Positions 45,656 to 55,414 of a DNA stretch of 64,000 bases are shown here, one piece after another. Position 1 is the first letter of the stretch. Each line of letters opens with the position of its first letter. The notes below the pieces were generated by a model. It was not told the DNA's origin, did no database searches, and was given only the letters and a program-made list of their open reading frames with translations. Source of the stretch: Gammaproteobacteria bacterium CG_4_10_14_0_2_um_filter_38_22. GTDB taxonomy: Bacteria; Pseudomonadota; Gammaproteobacteria; Coxiellales; Coxiellaceae. The translations under genes were made by a program, and so were the position numbers. Where the stretch lies: positions 1 through 64,000 of the forward strand of contig PFPT01000049.1 in assembly GCA_002793195.1 (NCBI GenBank), given 5' to 3'.

Positions 45656-46786
45656 TTAATCGAGTGTGCGCTGATATCGTTTTAAAGCGATAAAAATAAC
45701 CACTACTATGAAAATAAAAATTGGCCAAATGTTTGGCCAAATTAATGCGAAGGTATTTCCTTTCAATACAATGCCGCGCACAATACGCAAAAAATACGTC
45801 AGCGGCAACATACGTCCAATATATTGCGCCCATAATGGCATGCCGTAAAATGGAAACATAAATCCAGATAATAAAATTGATGGTAGAAAAAAGAAAAATG
45901 CCATTTGCATTGCTTGTAATTGATTTTTAGCAATGCTTGAAAACGTCAACCCTACCGATAAATTGGCGGCAATAAATGGTAAAATAGAAACTAATAATAA
46001 AAATAAACTACCATAAATGGGTATATGAAATAAAAAATACGCGAAGCATAAAATCAAACCCGCCTGCACATAACCAACAATAATATAAGGCACAATTTTT
46101 CCGATAATCACTTCTAATGGTTGCACAGGCGTGGCAAGCAAGCTTTCCATTGTGCCCCGCTCTCGCTCTCGCGTAATTGCCATACACGTCACCATCACTA
46201 ACGTCATAGTTAATACCACACCCAATAATCCTGGCACAATATTATATTGTGTGATTGCTTCAGGATTATATTTTGAATGCACAATATAGCTAACATTAGG
46301 CGCGGGTTGTTTTAAATCGGCTAAATTTCCTTTTAATAAATAATCAAACACACGTGGTGCTAACCCATTTAAGGCACTAAGCGCACTACTCACCGCAACC
46401 GAATCTGTCGCATCTGCTTCAATTAAAATTTCTGGCTGATGATTACGCAACAATCGTGATGTAAAATCAGACGGGATCGTGACAATAAATAATACCTTAC
46501 CTTCAGATAACAGTTTTTCTGCTGCTTGAATAGATCGAGGCTCTGCAACAATACGGAAATAATCACTGTTTTCTAACGCACGCACAAAAGTACGTGTAAA
46601 AATACTATTATCCGAAGCAACCAATGCCGTTGGTAAGTGTCTTGGGTTTGTATTGATCGCAAATCCAAATAAAATTAATTGCATTAACGGAATAATTAAA
46701 ATCATGCCTATAGAAATGCGATCGCGCTTCATTTGAAAAAATTCTTTGCGTAATATGGCTGTCATGCGTTGAAAAGAAAAAGTCAT
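45656..46786 (-). CDS. ABC-2 type permease
   Basis: A 376-residue inner-membrane subunit of an exporter. One helix near the N-terminus (ISIGMILIIPLMQLILFGFAI) is followed by a large periplasmic part and five C-terminal helices, with the ABC-2 signature ERERGTMESLLATPVQPLEVIIGK. It resembles YhhJ/YbhS. The start overlaps the ATPase stop (ATGA), so permease, ATPase and HlyD-type lipoprotein form one leftward operon. The substrate is unknown. Confidence 0.93.
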   Translation of the reverse strand: MTFSFQRMTAILRKEFFQMKRDRISIGMILIIPLMQLILFGFAINTNPRHLPTALVASDNSIFTRTFVRALENSDYFRIVAEPRSIQAAEKLLSEGKVLFIVTIPSDFTSRLLRNHQPEILIEADATDSVAVSSALSALNGLAPRVFDYLLKGNLADLKQPAPNVSYIVHSKYNPEAITQYNIVPGLLGVVLTMTLVMVTCMAITRERERGTMESLLATPVQPLEVIIGKIVPYIIVGYVQAGLILCFAYFLFHIPIYGSLFLLLVSILPFIAANLSVGLTFSSIAKNQLQAMQMAFFFFLPSILLSGFMFPFYGMPLWAQYIGRMLPLTYFLRIVRGIVLKGNTFALIWPNIWPIFIFIVVVIFIALKRYQRTLD

Positions 46787-47499
46787 TGCAACAACTCCAC
46801 AAACACATCTTCCAAACTCGGATTATTTTTTAAATGCGATTGCGCAATAATTTCAGCTGCTGTTCCTTTTATTAATAATTTCCCATTATTTAAGAAAGCC
46901 AACTGTGAGCAACGTGCTGCTTCATCCATGTAATGCGTACTGACCAATGTCGTGACGCCACGTTGTGATAACAGTTCAATGTGATTCCAAAATTCTCGAC
47001 GTGCCTTTGGATCTACGCCTGCAGTTGGCTCATCTAACAATAATAATTCAGGCTCATGCATTAATGCGACAGATAAAGCCAAACGCTGTTTCCAACCACC
47101 TGATAAAGTCCCTGTGATTTGCTTGCGCCGTTTTTGTAAATTTAATTCAGTTAATGCTTTTTCAATTTTTTGATCACGATTTTTAATCGCATACAAACGT
47201 GCTACAAAATCTAAGTTTTCTTCAATTGTTAAATCTTGATACAAACTAAATTGCTGTGTCATGTAGCCAATTTTTGCTTTAATAGATTCAGACTGCTTGA
47301 GAATATCAAACCCCAAACATTCGCCAGAACCTTCATCCGGCGTTAATAATCCACATAACATACGAATTGTTGTTGTCTTACCAGAACCATTTGGACCCAG
47401 AAATCCAAAAATATCACCTCGCTTGACTTGCAATGAAACATGGTCAACCACCAACTTGTTATTGAAGCGTTTGCAAAGATTATTAACGGAGATAATCAC
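46783..47499 (-). CDS. ABC transporter ATP-binding protein
   Basis: A 238-residue ATPase with Walker A GPNGSGKTTTIRML, signature LSGGWKQRLALSVAL (Trp in place of the usual Gln), Walker B LLLLDEPTAGVDPKA and the switch His in STHYMDEA. It carries a single nucleotide-binding domain, unlike the double-domain YbhF/RbbA proteins of related operons, so it should act as a dimer with the ABC-2 permease. It overlaps both neighbours by four bases. Confidence 0.95.
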   Translation of the reverse strand: MIISVNNLCKRFNNKLVVDHVSLQVKRGDIFGFLGPNGSGKTTTIRMLCGLLTPDEGSGECLGFDILKQSESIKAKIGYMTQQFSLYQDLTIEENLDFVARLYAIKNRDQKIEKALTELNLQKRRKQITGTLSGGWKQRLALSVALMHEPELLLLDEPTAGVDPKARREFWNHIELLSQRGVTTLVSTHYMDEAARCSQLAFLNNGKLLIKGTAAEIIAQSHLKNNPSLEDVFVELLQ

Positions 47500-48449
47500 T
47501 GAGTCACGCTCACTTCTACCGGCTCACCCGGATGCATTTGTGTTGCAATAAGTGGATTAATTTTTGCTTCAATATAATAAACCAATTTTTCACGGCTGTT
47601 TTCACTATAAATCACTGGCGGCGTATATTCTGCACGTGAAGCAATATAATCCACCGTTGCAGATAAATGCTTTTGACAGCCATCGCAACTAAAATCAATT
47701 TTCTGACCTGGATGTATTTGCGATACTTTTTTTTCTGGCACATAAAAAACAACCACTCGATTATTAGGCGGTAAAAACTGCACGACTGGCTTTCCGGCAG
47801 GCACAAATTCATTTTGACGAAACAACGTATCTTGCACATACCCTGCCTCTGAAAAACGAATGGTTTTTTGTGAGACCAACCACTGATATTGGTTCACATT
47901 GGCTTGCGCAGCTTGTACTTTGGCTTCTTGCGCTGCAATTAAATTGTTTCTCGCACCCAATTTTGCTTCTGCTAAATTTGCTTTAGCTTCATTTAATTTT
48001 TGCTCATCTGACTCATATTGCGCACGTGATTGATCTAACACCGCTTTACCAATTGAATCTGTTTTAACAAGCAACGTATTACGCTCAAACATTTTCTTAG
48101 AAAAAACCAAATTGGCTTTGGCTTGTGAAATCTGCGCCTCTAATCTTTTTAAAATGGTTGATCGTTCACCTAATTTTAAATTTTCCAGATCAGCTTGCGC
48201 TGAAGTGAGCTGCGCTTGTGCATTTTGCAATTGTGATAATTCAGGCTGTGGATCCAATTCAAATGCAATTTGATTGGCCTGTGCTACCTCACCTTTTTGC
48301 ACAGCCAATGTCAATAACTGCCCCGAAACAGGCGAAGATAAATAAACATATTTTCCTTCGATATAACCCAAATAACGCTGAGAATGATGCGAACAAGCAG
48401 TCAATAACAAAAGAAGTAAACTAACTCCAATCCGTTGGATAATGTGCAT
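47496..48449 (-). CDS. HlyD-family membrane-fusion lipoprotein
   Basis: A 317-residue periplasmic adaptor. The ATG at 48449 has AGGAAA 6-7 bases upstream and opens a lipoprotein signal (LLLLLLTAC, lipobox LTAC); the earlier in-frame start adds an unrelated 27 residues. A biotinyl-lipoyl-like half (GYIEGKYVYLSSPVSGQ), a long coiled coil (residues about 70-190 with Ala/Gln-rich heptads) and a beta barrel follow. It connects the ABC-2 exporter to the outer membrane side, like YbhG/YhiI. Confidence 0.92.
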   Translation of the reverse strand: MHIIQRIGVSLLLLLLTACSHHSQRYLGYIEGKYVYLSSPVSGQLLTLAVQKGEVAQANQIAFELDPQPELSQLQNAQAQLTSAQADLENLKLGERSTILKRLEAQISQAKANLVFSKKMFERNTLLVKTDSIGKAVLDQSRAQYESDEQKLNEAKANLAEAKLGARNNLIAAQEAKVQAAQANVNQYQWLVSQKTIRFSEAGYVQDTLFRQNEFVPAGKPVVQFLPPNNRVVVFYVPEKKVSQIHPGQKIDFSCDGCQKHLSATVDYIASRAEYTPPVIYSENSREKLVYYIEAKINPLIATQMHPGEPVEVSVTQ

Positions 48450-48494
48450 CGAATTTCCTAAATGCCATTGAGAATAATGAGATATTATAACACT

Positions 48495-48523
48495 TTGTTT
48501 GGGATGATAAATACTGCTAGAAT
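48495..48523 (+). promoter_or_regulatory. candidate promoter for cbpA-cbpM
   Basis: TTGTTT (48495-48500) and TAGAAT (48518-48523) are 17 bases apart and lie 32 bases before the cbpA ATG. The match is moderate. No heat-shock (sigma-32) pattern was recognised. Confidence 0.4.
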
Positions 48524-48555
48524 GCAGCATTATTTAAAACAACTTAGTTATTGCC

Positions 48556-49443
48556 ATGGAATTCAAAGATTACTATCAAATTCTCGGTGTTTCCAAAACT
48601 GCCACGCCAGATGAAATCAAAAAACAATATCGTCAGCTTGCACGTAAATACCACCCCGATGTCAGTCATGAAAAAGATGCTGAAGAAAAATTTAAAGCCA
48701 TGAAAGAAGCTTATGAAGTTTTAAAAGATCCTGAAAAACGCAAAGCTTATGATCAAATGGGATCAGGTCATCACACAGGCGATTCATTTACACCCCCACC
48801 CAACTGGGAATATCAAAACACCCAACAAACACACGGACATCACACAGAAGCCGATTTCAGCGAGTTTTTTGAATCCTTGTTTGGTCAACATGCTCGCGGC
48901 ACACACCAAAGACAACAACCTTTCCAACAAAATGGGCAAGACCAACATAGCAAAATCAATATCACGCTCGAAGAAGCTTTCCATGGCGCTGAACGGCGTA
49001 TTGAATTAATGACCGGTAAAAACAAGCGACAACTGAATATCAAAATTCCAGCTGGCATTATGCAAGGCCAAAGTATTCGCTTATCTGGACAAGGCATGCC
49101 TGGCTCTCATGGCGGAAAAAATGGCGATTTGTATTTAGAAATTAACATTACAAAACACCCTCAATTTTCTATTGATCAAAAAAATATTTATTTTAATTTA
49201 TCTGTTACACCGTGGGATGCTGCCCTAGGCGAAAAAATAGAAGTCCCTACGCTCGCTGGAAAAATAGCAGTAACACTACCCGCTCATTCACAGACCAATC
49301 AAAAAATAAGACTCAAAGGACGCGGATTACCCGGCAATCCACCAGGTGATCAATACATTACTTTATCCATTCGCAATCCAGAAATTAAAACGGATGCACA
49401 AAAAAAATGGTTTGAGAAAATGAAAAATGAATTTAATACGTGA
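48556..49443 (+). CDS. cbpA: curved-DNA-binding DnaJ-type co-chaperone CbpA
   Basis: A 295-residue type II J-domain protein. The J domain (residues 1-70) has the HPD motif in [10 protein letters not shown] Gly/Phe-poor, His/Gln-rich linker (about 75-125) leads to two C-terminal substrate domains ([54 protein letters not shown]). There is no zinc finger. It assists DnaK and can bind curved DNA. cbpM follows 24 bases later, the standard pair. Confidence 0.94.
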   Translation: MEFKDYYQILGVSKTATPDEIKKQYRQLARKYHPDVSHEKDAEEKFKAMKEAYEVLKDPEKRKAYDQMGSGHHTGDSFTPPPNWEYQNTQQTHGHHTEADFSEFFESLFGQHARGTHQRQQPFQQNGQDQHSKINITLEEAFHGAERRIELMTGKNKRQLNIKIPAGIMQGQSIRLSGQGMPGSHGGKNGDLYLEINITKHPQFSIDQKNIYFNLSVTPWDAALGEKIEVPTLAGKIAVTLPAHSQTNQKIRLKGRGLPGNPPGDQYITLSIRNPEIKTDAQKKWFEKMKNEFNT

Positions 49444-49467
49444 CCGTTCAAGCAAGAGCAAGCAATA

Positions 49468-49755
49468 ATGAAAAATATGTCAATCACAATAATTGATGAA
49501 AATAACACACTCACTTTTGATGAAATCTGTCATGCTCTCAATGCAGAGCAAGATTTGATTTTACAGCTCATTGAATACCATATTATCCAGCCTAAAGGCG
49601 CTTCTCAAAAGAACTGGGCATTTGATCATGTTTCTTTAAAACGCGCGCGCCTGGCACGTAATTTTTATTATGACCTTGAAGTAAATTTATCCGGCATTGG
49701 ATTACTGCTAGACATGCTAGAGCACATCGAAGCATTAGAAAAGCAAACCCGCTGA
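49468..49755 (+). CDS. cbpM: chaperone modulator CbpM
   Basis: A 95-residue MerR-like helical protein (LTFDEICHALNAEQDLILQL ... LARNFYYDLEVNLSGIGL) that binds the J domain of CbpA and inhibits its co-chaperone and DNA-binding activity. Its position behind cbpA confirms the assignment. The convergent rarA gene ends 23 bases away. Confidence 0.88.
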   Translation: MKNMSITIIDENNTLTFDEICHALNAEQDLILQLIEYHIIQPKGASQKNWAFDHVSLKRARLARNFYYDLEVNLSGIGLLLDMLEHIEALEKQTR

Positions 49756-49778
49756 TTCTCTAAAACCAATCTAATAAA

Positions 49779-51074
49779 TTAAGCGCCATCGTCAATTTTT
49801 CGCAAACGCATCAATTTTTCTTTAATCTGAATTTCCAAACCACGATCCACAGGCACATAATATATTTTTTTACCTATTGTTTCTGGGAAATAGTTTTCGC
49901 CTTTTGCAATTGCATTGGGCTCATTATGCGCATAACGATAATTTTTTCCGTAATCCAATTGTTTCATTAGCTGTGTTGGTGCATTGCGTAAATGCAATGG
50001 CACTTCGGCATTACCCCCTTTCCTGACATCATCCATTGCTTGATTAAAAGCAAGATAAGATGCATTGCTCTTAGCAGCGCAAGCTAAAAAAATCAGCGCT
50101 TGTGCCAATGCCAATTCTCCTTCAGGCGAACCGAGTCGATCATAGGTTTGCCAGGCATCTAAGGTGAGTGATAAAGCACGCGGATCAGCATTACCAATAT
50201 CTTCTGAGCACATTCTCATCATACGACGAGCGATGTAATCCATGTCACAACCGCCGTCAATCATGCGACAAAACCAATATAAAGCAGCATCAGGATCCGA
50301 TCCACGAACTGATTTATGTAATGCGGAAATTTGATCATAAAATGCTTCGCCGCCTTTATCAAAACGGCGCAAACTTTGCGCCAAAACATTTTGCAATAAA
50401 CTCTCTGTGATACAGAAATCTCCCGCATGATCTTTTTCAACAAAATCACTGAGAATTTCCAACATATTTAAACACAATCGCGCATCACCATTTGAAAATT
50501 GCGCCAACTTTATTTTTAAATCATCGGGAAAATGTATGGCTAACTTGCCTAATCCATTTTCTGAATCCAACAAGGCGCGATCAATTACTTTCAGTAAATC
50601 AGTGTCATCAAGGGATTTTAAAACATAAACACGTGCCCGTGACAACAAGGCATTATTTAAATGAAAGGATGGATTTTCAGTTGTAGCACCAATAAAAAAA
50701 ATAGTGCCATTTTCAATATGCGGCAAAAAAGCATCTTGTTGTGATTTATTAAAACGATGCACTTCATCTACAAACAAAACAGTGGCTTGTTTGTCACGCC
50801 AAGATGCAGCACGCGCCACCACTTCACGAATTTCTTTTACACCCGATAACACAGCAGATAATCTTTCAATACGCGCCTCACCACTTGCAGCGATTAACTC
50901 TGCCAATGCTGTTTTTCCAACGCCCGGCGGCCCCCATAAAATCATCGAGTGCAATTTTTTTTGTTCAATGGCATTTCGCAGCGGTTTTCCCATTGACAAT
51001 AAATGCGATTGGCCAACGAAATGGTCAACTGATTCTGGGCGCATACGGCGCGCTAATGGACGTATTGTATTCAT
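49779..51074 (-). CDS. rarA: replication-associated recombination protein RarA (MgsA)
   Basis: A 431-residue AAA+ ATPase acting at stalled forks. Walker A is GPPGVGKTALAELI, Walker B FVDEVHRFNKSQQDAFL, sensor IGATTENPSF, and the C-terminal tetramerisation domain ends in DRGLEIQIKEKLMRLR. It is separated from lolA by an orphan gene on the other strand; in many gammaproteobacteria rarA, lolA and ftsK are adjacent. Confidence 0.97.
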   Translation of the reverse strand: MNTIRPLARRMRPESVDHFVGQSHLLSMGKPLRNAIEQKKLHSMILWGPPGVGKTALAELIAASGEARIERLSAVLSGVKEIREVVARAASWRDKQATVLFVDEVHRFNKSQQDAFLPHIENGTIFFIGATTENPSFHLNNALLSRARVYVLKSLDDTDLLKVIDRALLDSENGLGKLAIHFPDDLKIKLAQFSNGDARLCLNMLEILSDFVEKDHAGDFCITESLLQNVLAQSLRRFDKGGEAFYDQISALHKSVRGSDPDAALYWFCRMIDGGCDMDYIARRMMRMCSEDIGNADPRALSLTLDAWQTYDRLGSPEGELALAQALIFLACAAKSNASYLAFNQAMDDVRKGGNAEVPLHLRNAPTQLMKQLDYGKNYRYAHNEPNAIAKGENYFPETIGKKIYYVPVDRGLEIQIKEKLMRLRKIDDGA

Positions 51075-51191
51075 ATCAATTTACTTAAAATAACATTATT
51101 TCACCATATGGCTTGAAAAGATAATACATATAAGCAACCATAAAGACCTTAAAAAAATAAATTTAGCTTATATACCTATAGAGTAATGATT

Positions 51192-51725
51192 ATGCCAGAT
51201 ACTAATCAGAGCGAAAGAAATAACTATTCCTTGTTTAAACTGGCAATAACTACAATAGCAAGCAACGCTTTATTAACCTCAATCACTTTTCTATTACAAT
51301 ATGAATCTAGAGCAATAAGCAATATCAAACCAAAAAAAGAAGAGGAAATACTCATAATAGAAAATGTATTATGCGGAATAATGCCTTGGTTGGTTGCTAC
51401 AATGTACCTATATAAAAAAGCAGATAAAAGTATAAACAAAGTCGGGAGCTCTGCCATCATTGCTAGCACTAGTTTTTTAACAACAGACATCATCTCACTG
51501 GGTTTTAATCAGCTCTTTAATTCAAATGAACTGCGCATTATTTCTCTTGTTAAAATAATGATATTTTTCATCGCGGGCATGTTGATTTTGGGAAGTATGA
51601 AACCAGCAGAGCAGGAAACAGAATCTAACAATATGGTAAGACCAACACTCATAAATGCAAGTACGCCATTATTGCCAGAATCAGCGATTGATGATCAAAC
51701 AGAAAATCAAAATATTTTTATATAA
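51192..51725 (+). CDS. four-helix orphan membrane protein with polar tail
   Basis: I do not recognise this 177-residue protein. Four hydrophobic helices (about residues 11-35, 53-72, 85-107, 113-133) are followed by a 40-residue polar tail with Ser, Asn and Glu (QETESNNM, STPLLPES, QTENQNIFI). The ATG at 51192 has GAG 8 bases upstream; an ATG two codons earlier is too close to it. It is AT-rich, monocistronic, and inserted between rarA and lolA in reverse orientation. Its layout is like that of the orphans near 6.2, 17.2 and 59.7 kb. Confidence 0.65.
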   Translation: MPDTNQSERNNYSLFKLAITTIASNALLTSITFLLQYESRAISNIKPKKEEEILIIENVLCGIMPWLVATMYLYKKADKSINKVGSSAIIASTSFLTTDIISLGFNQLFNSNELRIISLVKIMIFFIAGMLILGSMKPAEQETESNNMVRPTLINASTPLLPESAIDDQTENQNIFI

Positions 51726-51735
51726 AAATACCAGC

Positions 51736-52362
51736 TTAATGCAACACATCTACACTGCTTGGCGCTTTAAACTCAAATAAAGCGGGTGATAATTTCTTAT
51801 TCATTTTAATATGCGAAAAAGTAAACGTACTCGTTTGCTCCAGGTTCGTTCGAATTTGCATGCGATATAATTTGTCATGTTTGAATGCAATTGCTATTGA
51901 ACGAAATTGTTGTTTAGGATTTTTAGGCGTTAATTGGAATACTAAAATCTTACTATGTGGAATCATCGTAACACTAAATTGTTTCAACAATAGATCCACT
52001 TTTCCTGATAACAGTTTCGCTGGATTCATTGGGGTATTTTTAATGGATTGTTTTGTCGCTTGCTGCAAATCAACATCATAAATCCACAATGTATTGCCAT
52101 TGGTAATGACAATTTGATGATCAGGGTGTTGTGTTTCCCAGCGAAAATAACCAGGTCGCATCAACATCATATTTCCTGAGCTTTTTTGCAACACCTCAAG
52201 CTGACCATCTTGTGTTACTTGGGTAAAATTGGCTTGAAATGTCGTAAATCCATTTAACAGTTCAGATAATTTTTCAGCAGCAATAGATTGCGTAGAAGCA
52301 AAAACAGAGATGCTAAAAAATAACATCGCGATAAATAAAAAACTATATTTAGTAACTCTCAT
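51736..52362 (-). CDS. lolA: outer-membrane lipoprotein carrier protein LolA
   Basis: A 208-residue periplasmic chaperone carrying lipoproteins from LolCDE to LolB. The signal peptide ends at about residue 22 (VFAS). Typical segments are LLNGFTTFQANFTQV, SSGNMMLMRPGYFRWE and TLWIYDVDLQQATKQ. The length is standard. It follows ftsK by 26 bases on the same strand. Confidence 0.94.
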   Translation of the reverse strand: MRVTKYSFLFIAMLFFSISVFASTQSIAAEKLSELLNGFTTFQANFTQVTQDGQLEVLQKSSGNMMLMRPGYFRWETQHPDHQIVITNGNTLWIYDVDLQQATKQSIKNTPMNPAKLLSGKVDLLLKQFSVTMIPHSKILVFQLTPKNPKQQFRSIAIAFKHDKLYRMQIRTNLEQTSTFTFSHIKMNKKLSPALFEFKAPSSVDVLH

Positions 52363-52388
52363 CCTGTTTTACCTTACTTATGCTGAAT

Positions 52389-54773
52389 TTATTCCGAAGG
52401 GGCAGGCACTAACACATCGCGTTGTGCATTGCCTTCCATTTTACTCACAATACCCGCTGCTTCCATTGCCTCAACAATTCTAGCTGCACGATTATAGCCA
52501 ATTTTAAATCGACGTTGCACACTCGATACTGAAACGCGCTGTGCTTTAGCAATAAAGGCAACTGCCTCGTCATACAGCGTATCTTTTTCACCATCACCAT
52601 CTTCAATTAATGCTGATTCTGTATAACCCGTTGGATCACTGCTTGCTGCATCATCAAAAATTTCAGTTAAATAATCAGGCGCACCACGTTGTTTTAAATC
52701 TTTGACAACACGATGCACCTCTTCATCACTTGCATAACAACCGTGCACACGCACTGGCACACCCGAACCTGGCGGCAAATAAAGCATGTCACCATTTCCC
52801 AATAATTGCTCTGCACCTTGTTGATCCAAAATCGTGCGTGAATCAATTTTAGAAGAGACTTGAAAGGCAATGCGCGTTGGAATATTTGCTTTAATCAATC
52901 CCGTAATCACATCGACTGATGGACGTTGCGTTGCAAAAATTAAATGGATTCCCGCTGCACGTGCTTTTTGCGCAAGACGCGCAATCAACGTTTCTACTTT
53001 TTTTCCAACCACAACCATCATGTCAGCAAATTCATCAGCAAGCACAACGATTTTAGGTAGAATTTGTAATTCACGCGGTGTTTCTTCTGAACCTGGCGGC
53101 GTCAACGGATCTAATAGCGGCGCACCACGTTCAATCGCTTCGCGCACTTTGATGTTATATCCCATGATATTACGTACACCAAGCGTGGCCATCAAACGAT
53201 ATCGTCTTTCCATTTCATATACACACCAACGCAATGCTGTTGCTGCATCTTTCATGTCAGTCACAACCGGTGCTAATAAATGGGGAATGCGATCATAAAT
53301 TGATAGCTCTAACATTTTGGGATCGATTAAAATCAAACGTAACTCTTGCGGTGATGATTTATATAATAAACTTAATAACATCACATTAAGCGCAACGGAT
53401 TTTCCTGATCCAGTTGTTCCTGCTACTAATAAATGCGGCATTTTTGCTAAATCAACAATGACAGGCTCACCCGCAATATCTTTTCCCAACGCAATGGTTA
53501 ATGCAGAGCGAGATTGTTGATAAACACGTGATGCGAGGACTTCTTTTAATGTCACCATTTCACGATGCGGATTTGGCAATTCCAAACCAATCACAGATTT
53601 TCCAGGAATCACTTCTACTACGCGTACGCTAATAACCGATAATGATCGCGCCAAATCTTTTGCAAGCGCTGTGATTTTGTTAACTTTCGTACCCGCTGCC
53701 AATTCTAATTCAAACCGTGTTACAACCGGCCCAGGATGAACGGCGACTACTTTGACAGCCACACCAAAATCATTTAGGCACTCTTCAACTTCACGTGAAC
53801 GCTGTTCTAAAATATCTTTGCTAATCCCGACGCGTTTCTCAGTTGAAGGATTATCTAACAAGGCTAGTTTTGGTAAAATAGTGGATTGTGAATAACGCGG
53901 CATACGCGCTGACACCATATCATCCATATCTTCATCAGCTCGAACTGATTTTGCAGAAATTGGGTTTGCTGATGACATCCTATCCAACAAAGGATCTGCT
54001 GCTTCTCTTTTCGACTGAGTAGATAACTTCAATACATCAGGTTCAATTTTTTTCTCAACTGTTTTAAATAAATTAAATTTTATTTCTGGGATACGAAATG
54101 AAAAATGTGATGCCTGCGTTTTTTGTTTTAAAGTCACAATTAAGTGGCGCACGATTCGTAATATGCCATTACCCACTGCTTCTATAAATTCTAATGAAGA
54201 AGTGCCTGTTAATAATGTGACACCAATCAATAAAACAGGTAAAAAAATAAGAGTGGCACCAATACGATTAAACCATTGCAATAAAAAGTCGCCCGTCATC
54301 ACGCCTATAATACCGCCTGATTCATAGGGCAACCAATGACTGATATTGGGTAAATACAGATGCAATAAGCTTGTCGCACTCAAAGCGGCTAATACAAAAC
54401 CGACCGCACGCGATGCAATATGTGGCCAAGGAATATCAGACATATCATTTATTTCACGATAGGCACAATACAAATCCCAAACACACTGAAAAACAATAAT
54501 CGGAAAAAAATAAGTCACATATCCAAATAAATACAACAAGAAATCAGATACCCAAGCACCAACACGACCACCTGCATTTAAAACGGTGAGACTGTTAACT
54601 TGATGAGACCAACTGGGGTCAGCACGGTGATAAGTCACCAATGATAATAATAAAAAACAACCAGCCGCCAGCAAAAAAATTAGGAAACCTTCATACAAAC
54701 GACGATAAAGCGATTGAGAAACAACGCTTACTTTTGCTCCAGCAGAAGATGTTTTTCGTTTAAGATCCCGCAA
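52389..54773 (-). CDS. ftsK: DNA translocase FtsK
   Basis: A 794-residue septal DNA pump. Four hydrophobic helices occupy residues 25-190, the linker is short and the motor has Walker [15 protein letters not shown], Walker [14 protein letters not shown] and [20 protein letters not shown]. The C-terminal gamma domain ([24 protein letters not shown]) reads KOPS polarity signals on DNA. It works with XerCD at dif in chromosome segregation during division. Confidence 0.97.
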   Translation of the reverse strand: MRDLKRKTSSAGAKVSVVSQSLYRRLYEGFLIFLLAAGCFLLLSLVTYHRADPSWSHQVNSLTVLNAGGRVGAWVSDFLLYLFGYVTYFFPIIVFQCVWDLYCAYREINDMSDIPWPHIASRAVGFVLAALSATSLLHLYLPNISHWLPYESGGIIGVMTGDFLLQWFNRIGATLIFLPVLLIGVTLLTGTSSLEFIEAVGNGILRIVRHLIVTLKQKTQASHFSFRIPEIKFNLFKTVEKKIEPDVLKLSTQSKREAADPLLDRMSSANPISAKSVRADEDMDDMVSARMPRYSQSTILPKLALLDNPSTEKRVGISKDILEQRSREVEECLNDFGVAVKVVAVHPGPVVTRFELELAAGTKVNKITALAKDLARSLSVISVRVVEVIPGKSVIGLELPNPHREMVTLKEVLASRVYQQSRSALTIALGKDIAGEPVIVDLAKMPHLLVAGTTGSGKSVALNVMLLSLLYKSSPQELRLILIDPKMLELSIYDRIPHLLAPVVTDMKDAATALRWCVYEMERRYRLMATLGVRNIMGYNIKVREAIERGAPLLDPLTPPGSEETPRELQILPKIVVLADEFADMMVVVGKKVETLIARLAQKARAAGIHLIFATQRPSVDVITGLIKANIPTRIAFQVSSKIDSRTILDQQGAEQLLGNGDMLYLPPGSGVPVRVHGCYASDEEVHRVVKDLKQRGAPDYLTEIFDDAASSDPTGYTESALIEDGDGEKDTLYDEAVAFIAKAQRVSVSSVQRRFKIGYNRAARIVEAMEAAGIVSKMEGNAQRDVLVPAPSE

Positions 54774-54867
54774 GTGTTTTCCTTTTTGTCAATTTTAATC
54801 AAACTGCTTCGTATTATAAAATAATCTTAAAATCATAGCTATTATTGATTTTACATAGCCAAGCAAT

Positions 54868-55371
54868 TTAACGAACTGACAAATGCATGATCATCCATTC
54901 CAATGCAAATACACTTGCACATTCACGAATATAAGTTCGTCCGCTCGAAAAATGCATTGTTTTGGTCAATACGTTTTTGTGATCTGCTAATGCAAAACAA
55001 ACCATACCCACTGGTTTTTCAGCGCTGCCTCCTTCTGGACCAGCGACACCTGTAATAGACAGCGTCAAATCAGCTTGAAATTTTTTCAATGCACCCACCG
55101 CCATTGCTGCTGCCACTGCTTCGGAAACAGCGCCCTGCGCTTGAATCAACTCCGAATTGACTTTTAGTAAATGTGTTTTAGCCAAATTACTATATACGAC
55201 AGCAGCACCAGAAAACCATTGCGAACTACCTGCAATATCAGTAATCAATGCAGCGACTTTTCCGCCCGTACAGGATTCCGCTAACGCGATACGTACGTTT
55301 CGTTTAACACATAATTCACCGAGTTTTTTGCCCAGTACAAAAAAATTGTTGTTTGTCATATTTACCGCCAT
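54868..55371 (-). CDS. cinA: nicotinamide-nucleotide amidohydrolase (CinA C-terminal domain, PncC)
   Basis: A 167-residue enzyme recycling NMN to nicotinate mononucleotide. The motifs are [22 protein letters not shown] with the catalytic Ser/Lys region, [10 protein letters not shown] and [18 protein letters not shown]. It is the stand-alone C-terminal domain form. The start is uncertain between 55371 and 55359; GAGTGG lies about 10 bases before 55371. It is divergent from mutS across 43 bases. Confidence 0.93.
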   Translation of the reverse strand: MAVNMTNNNFFVLGKKLGELCVKRNVRIALAESCTGGKVAALITDIAGSSQWFSGAAVVYSNLAKTHLLKVNSELIQAQGAVSEAVAAAMAVGALKKFQADLTLSITGVAGPEGGSAEKPVGMVCFALADHKNVLTKTMHFSSGRTYIRECASVFALEWMIMHLSVR

Positions 55372-55414
55372 AATATTTCGCCACTCTCTAATCGGATTTT
55401 CAAGGACACATCGA

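Noticed and set aside
45656-48449. ABC-2/HlyD operon as a novel transporter
   Set aside because: Domain content is that of ordinary YbhFSR/YhiI-type exporters; only the single nucleotide-binding domain and one permease differ, which is common.
55157-55414. 86-codon N-terminal extension of mutS
   Set aside because: It is antisense to cinA, MutS normally begins close to the [11 protein letters not shown] block, and the ATG at 55415 has a good ribosome site.
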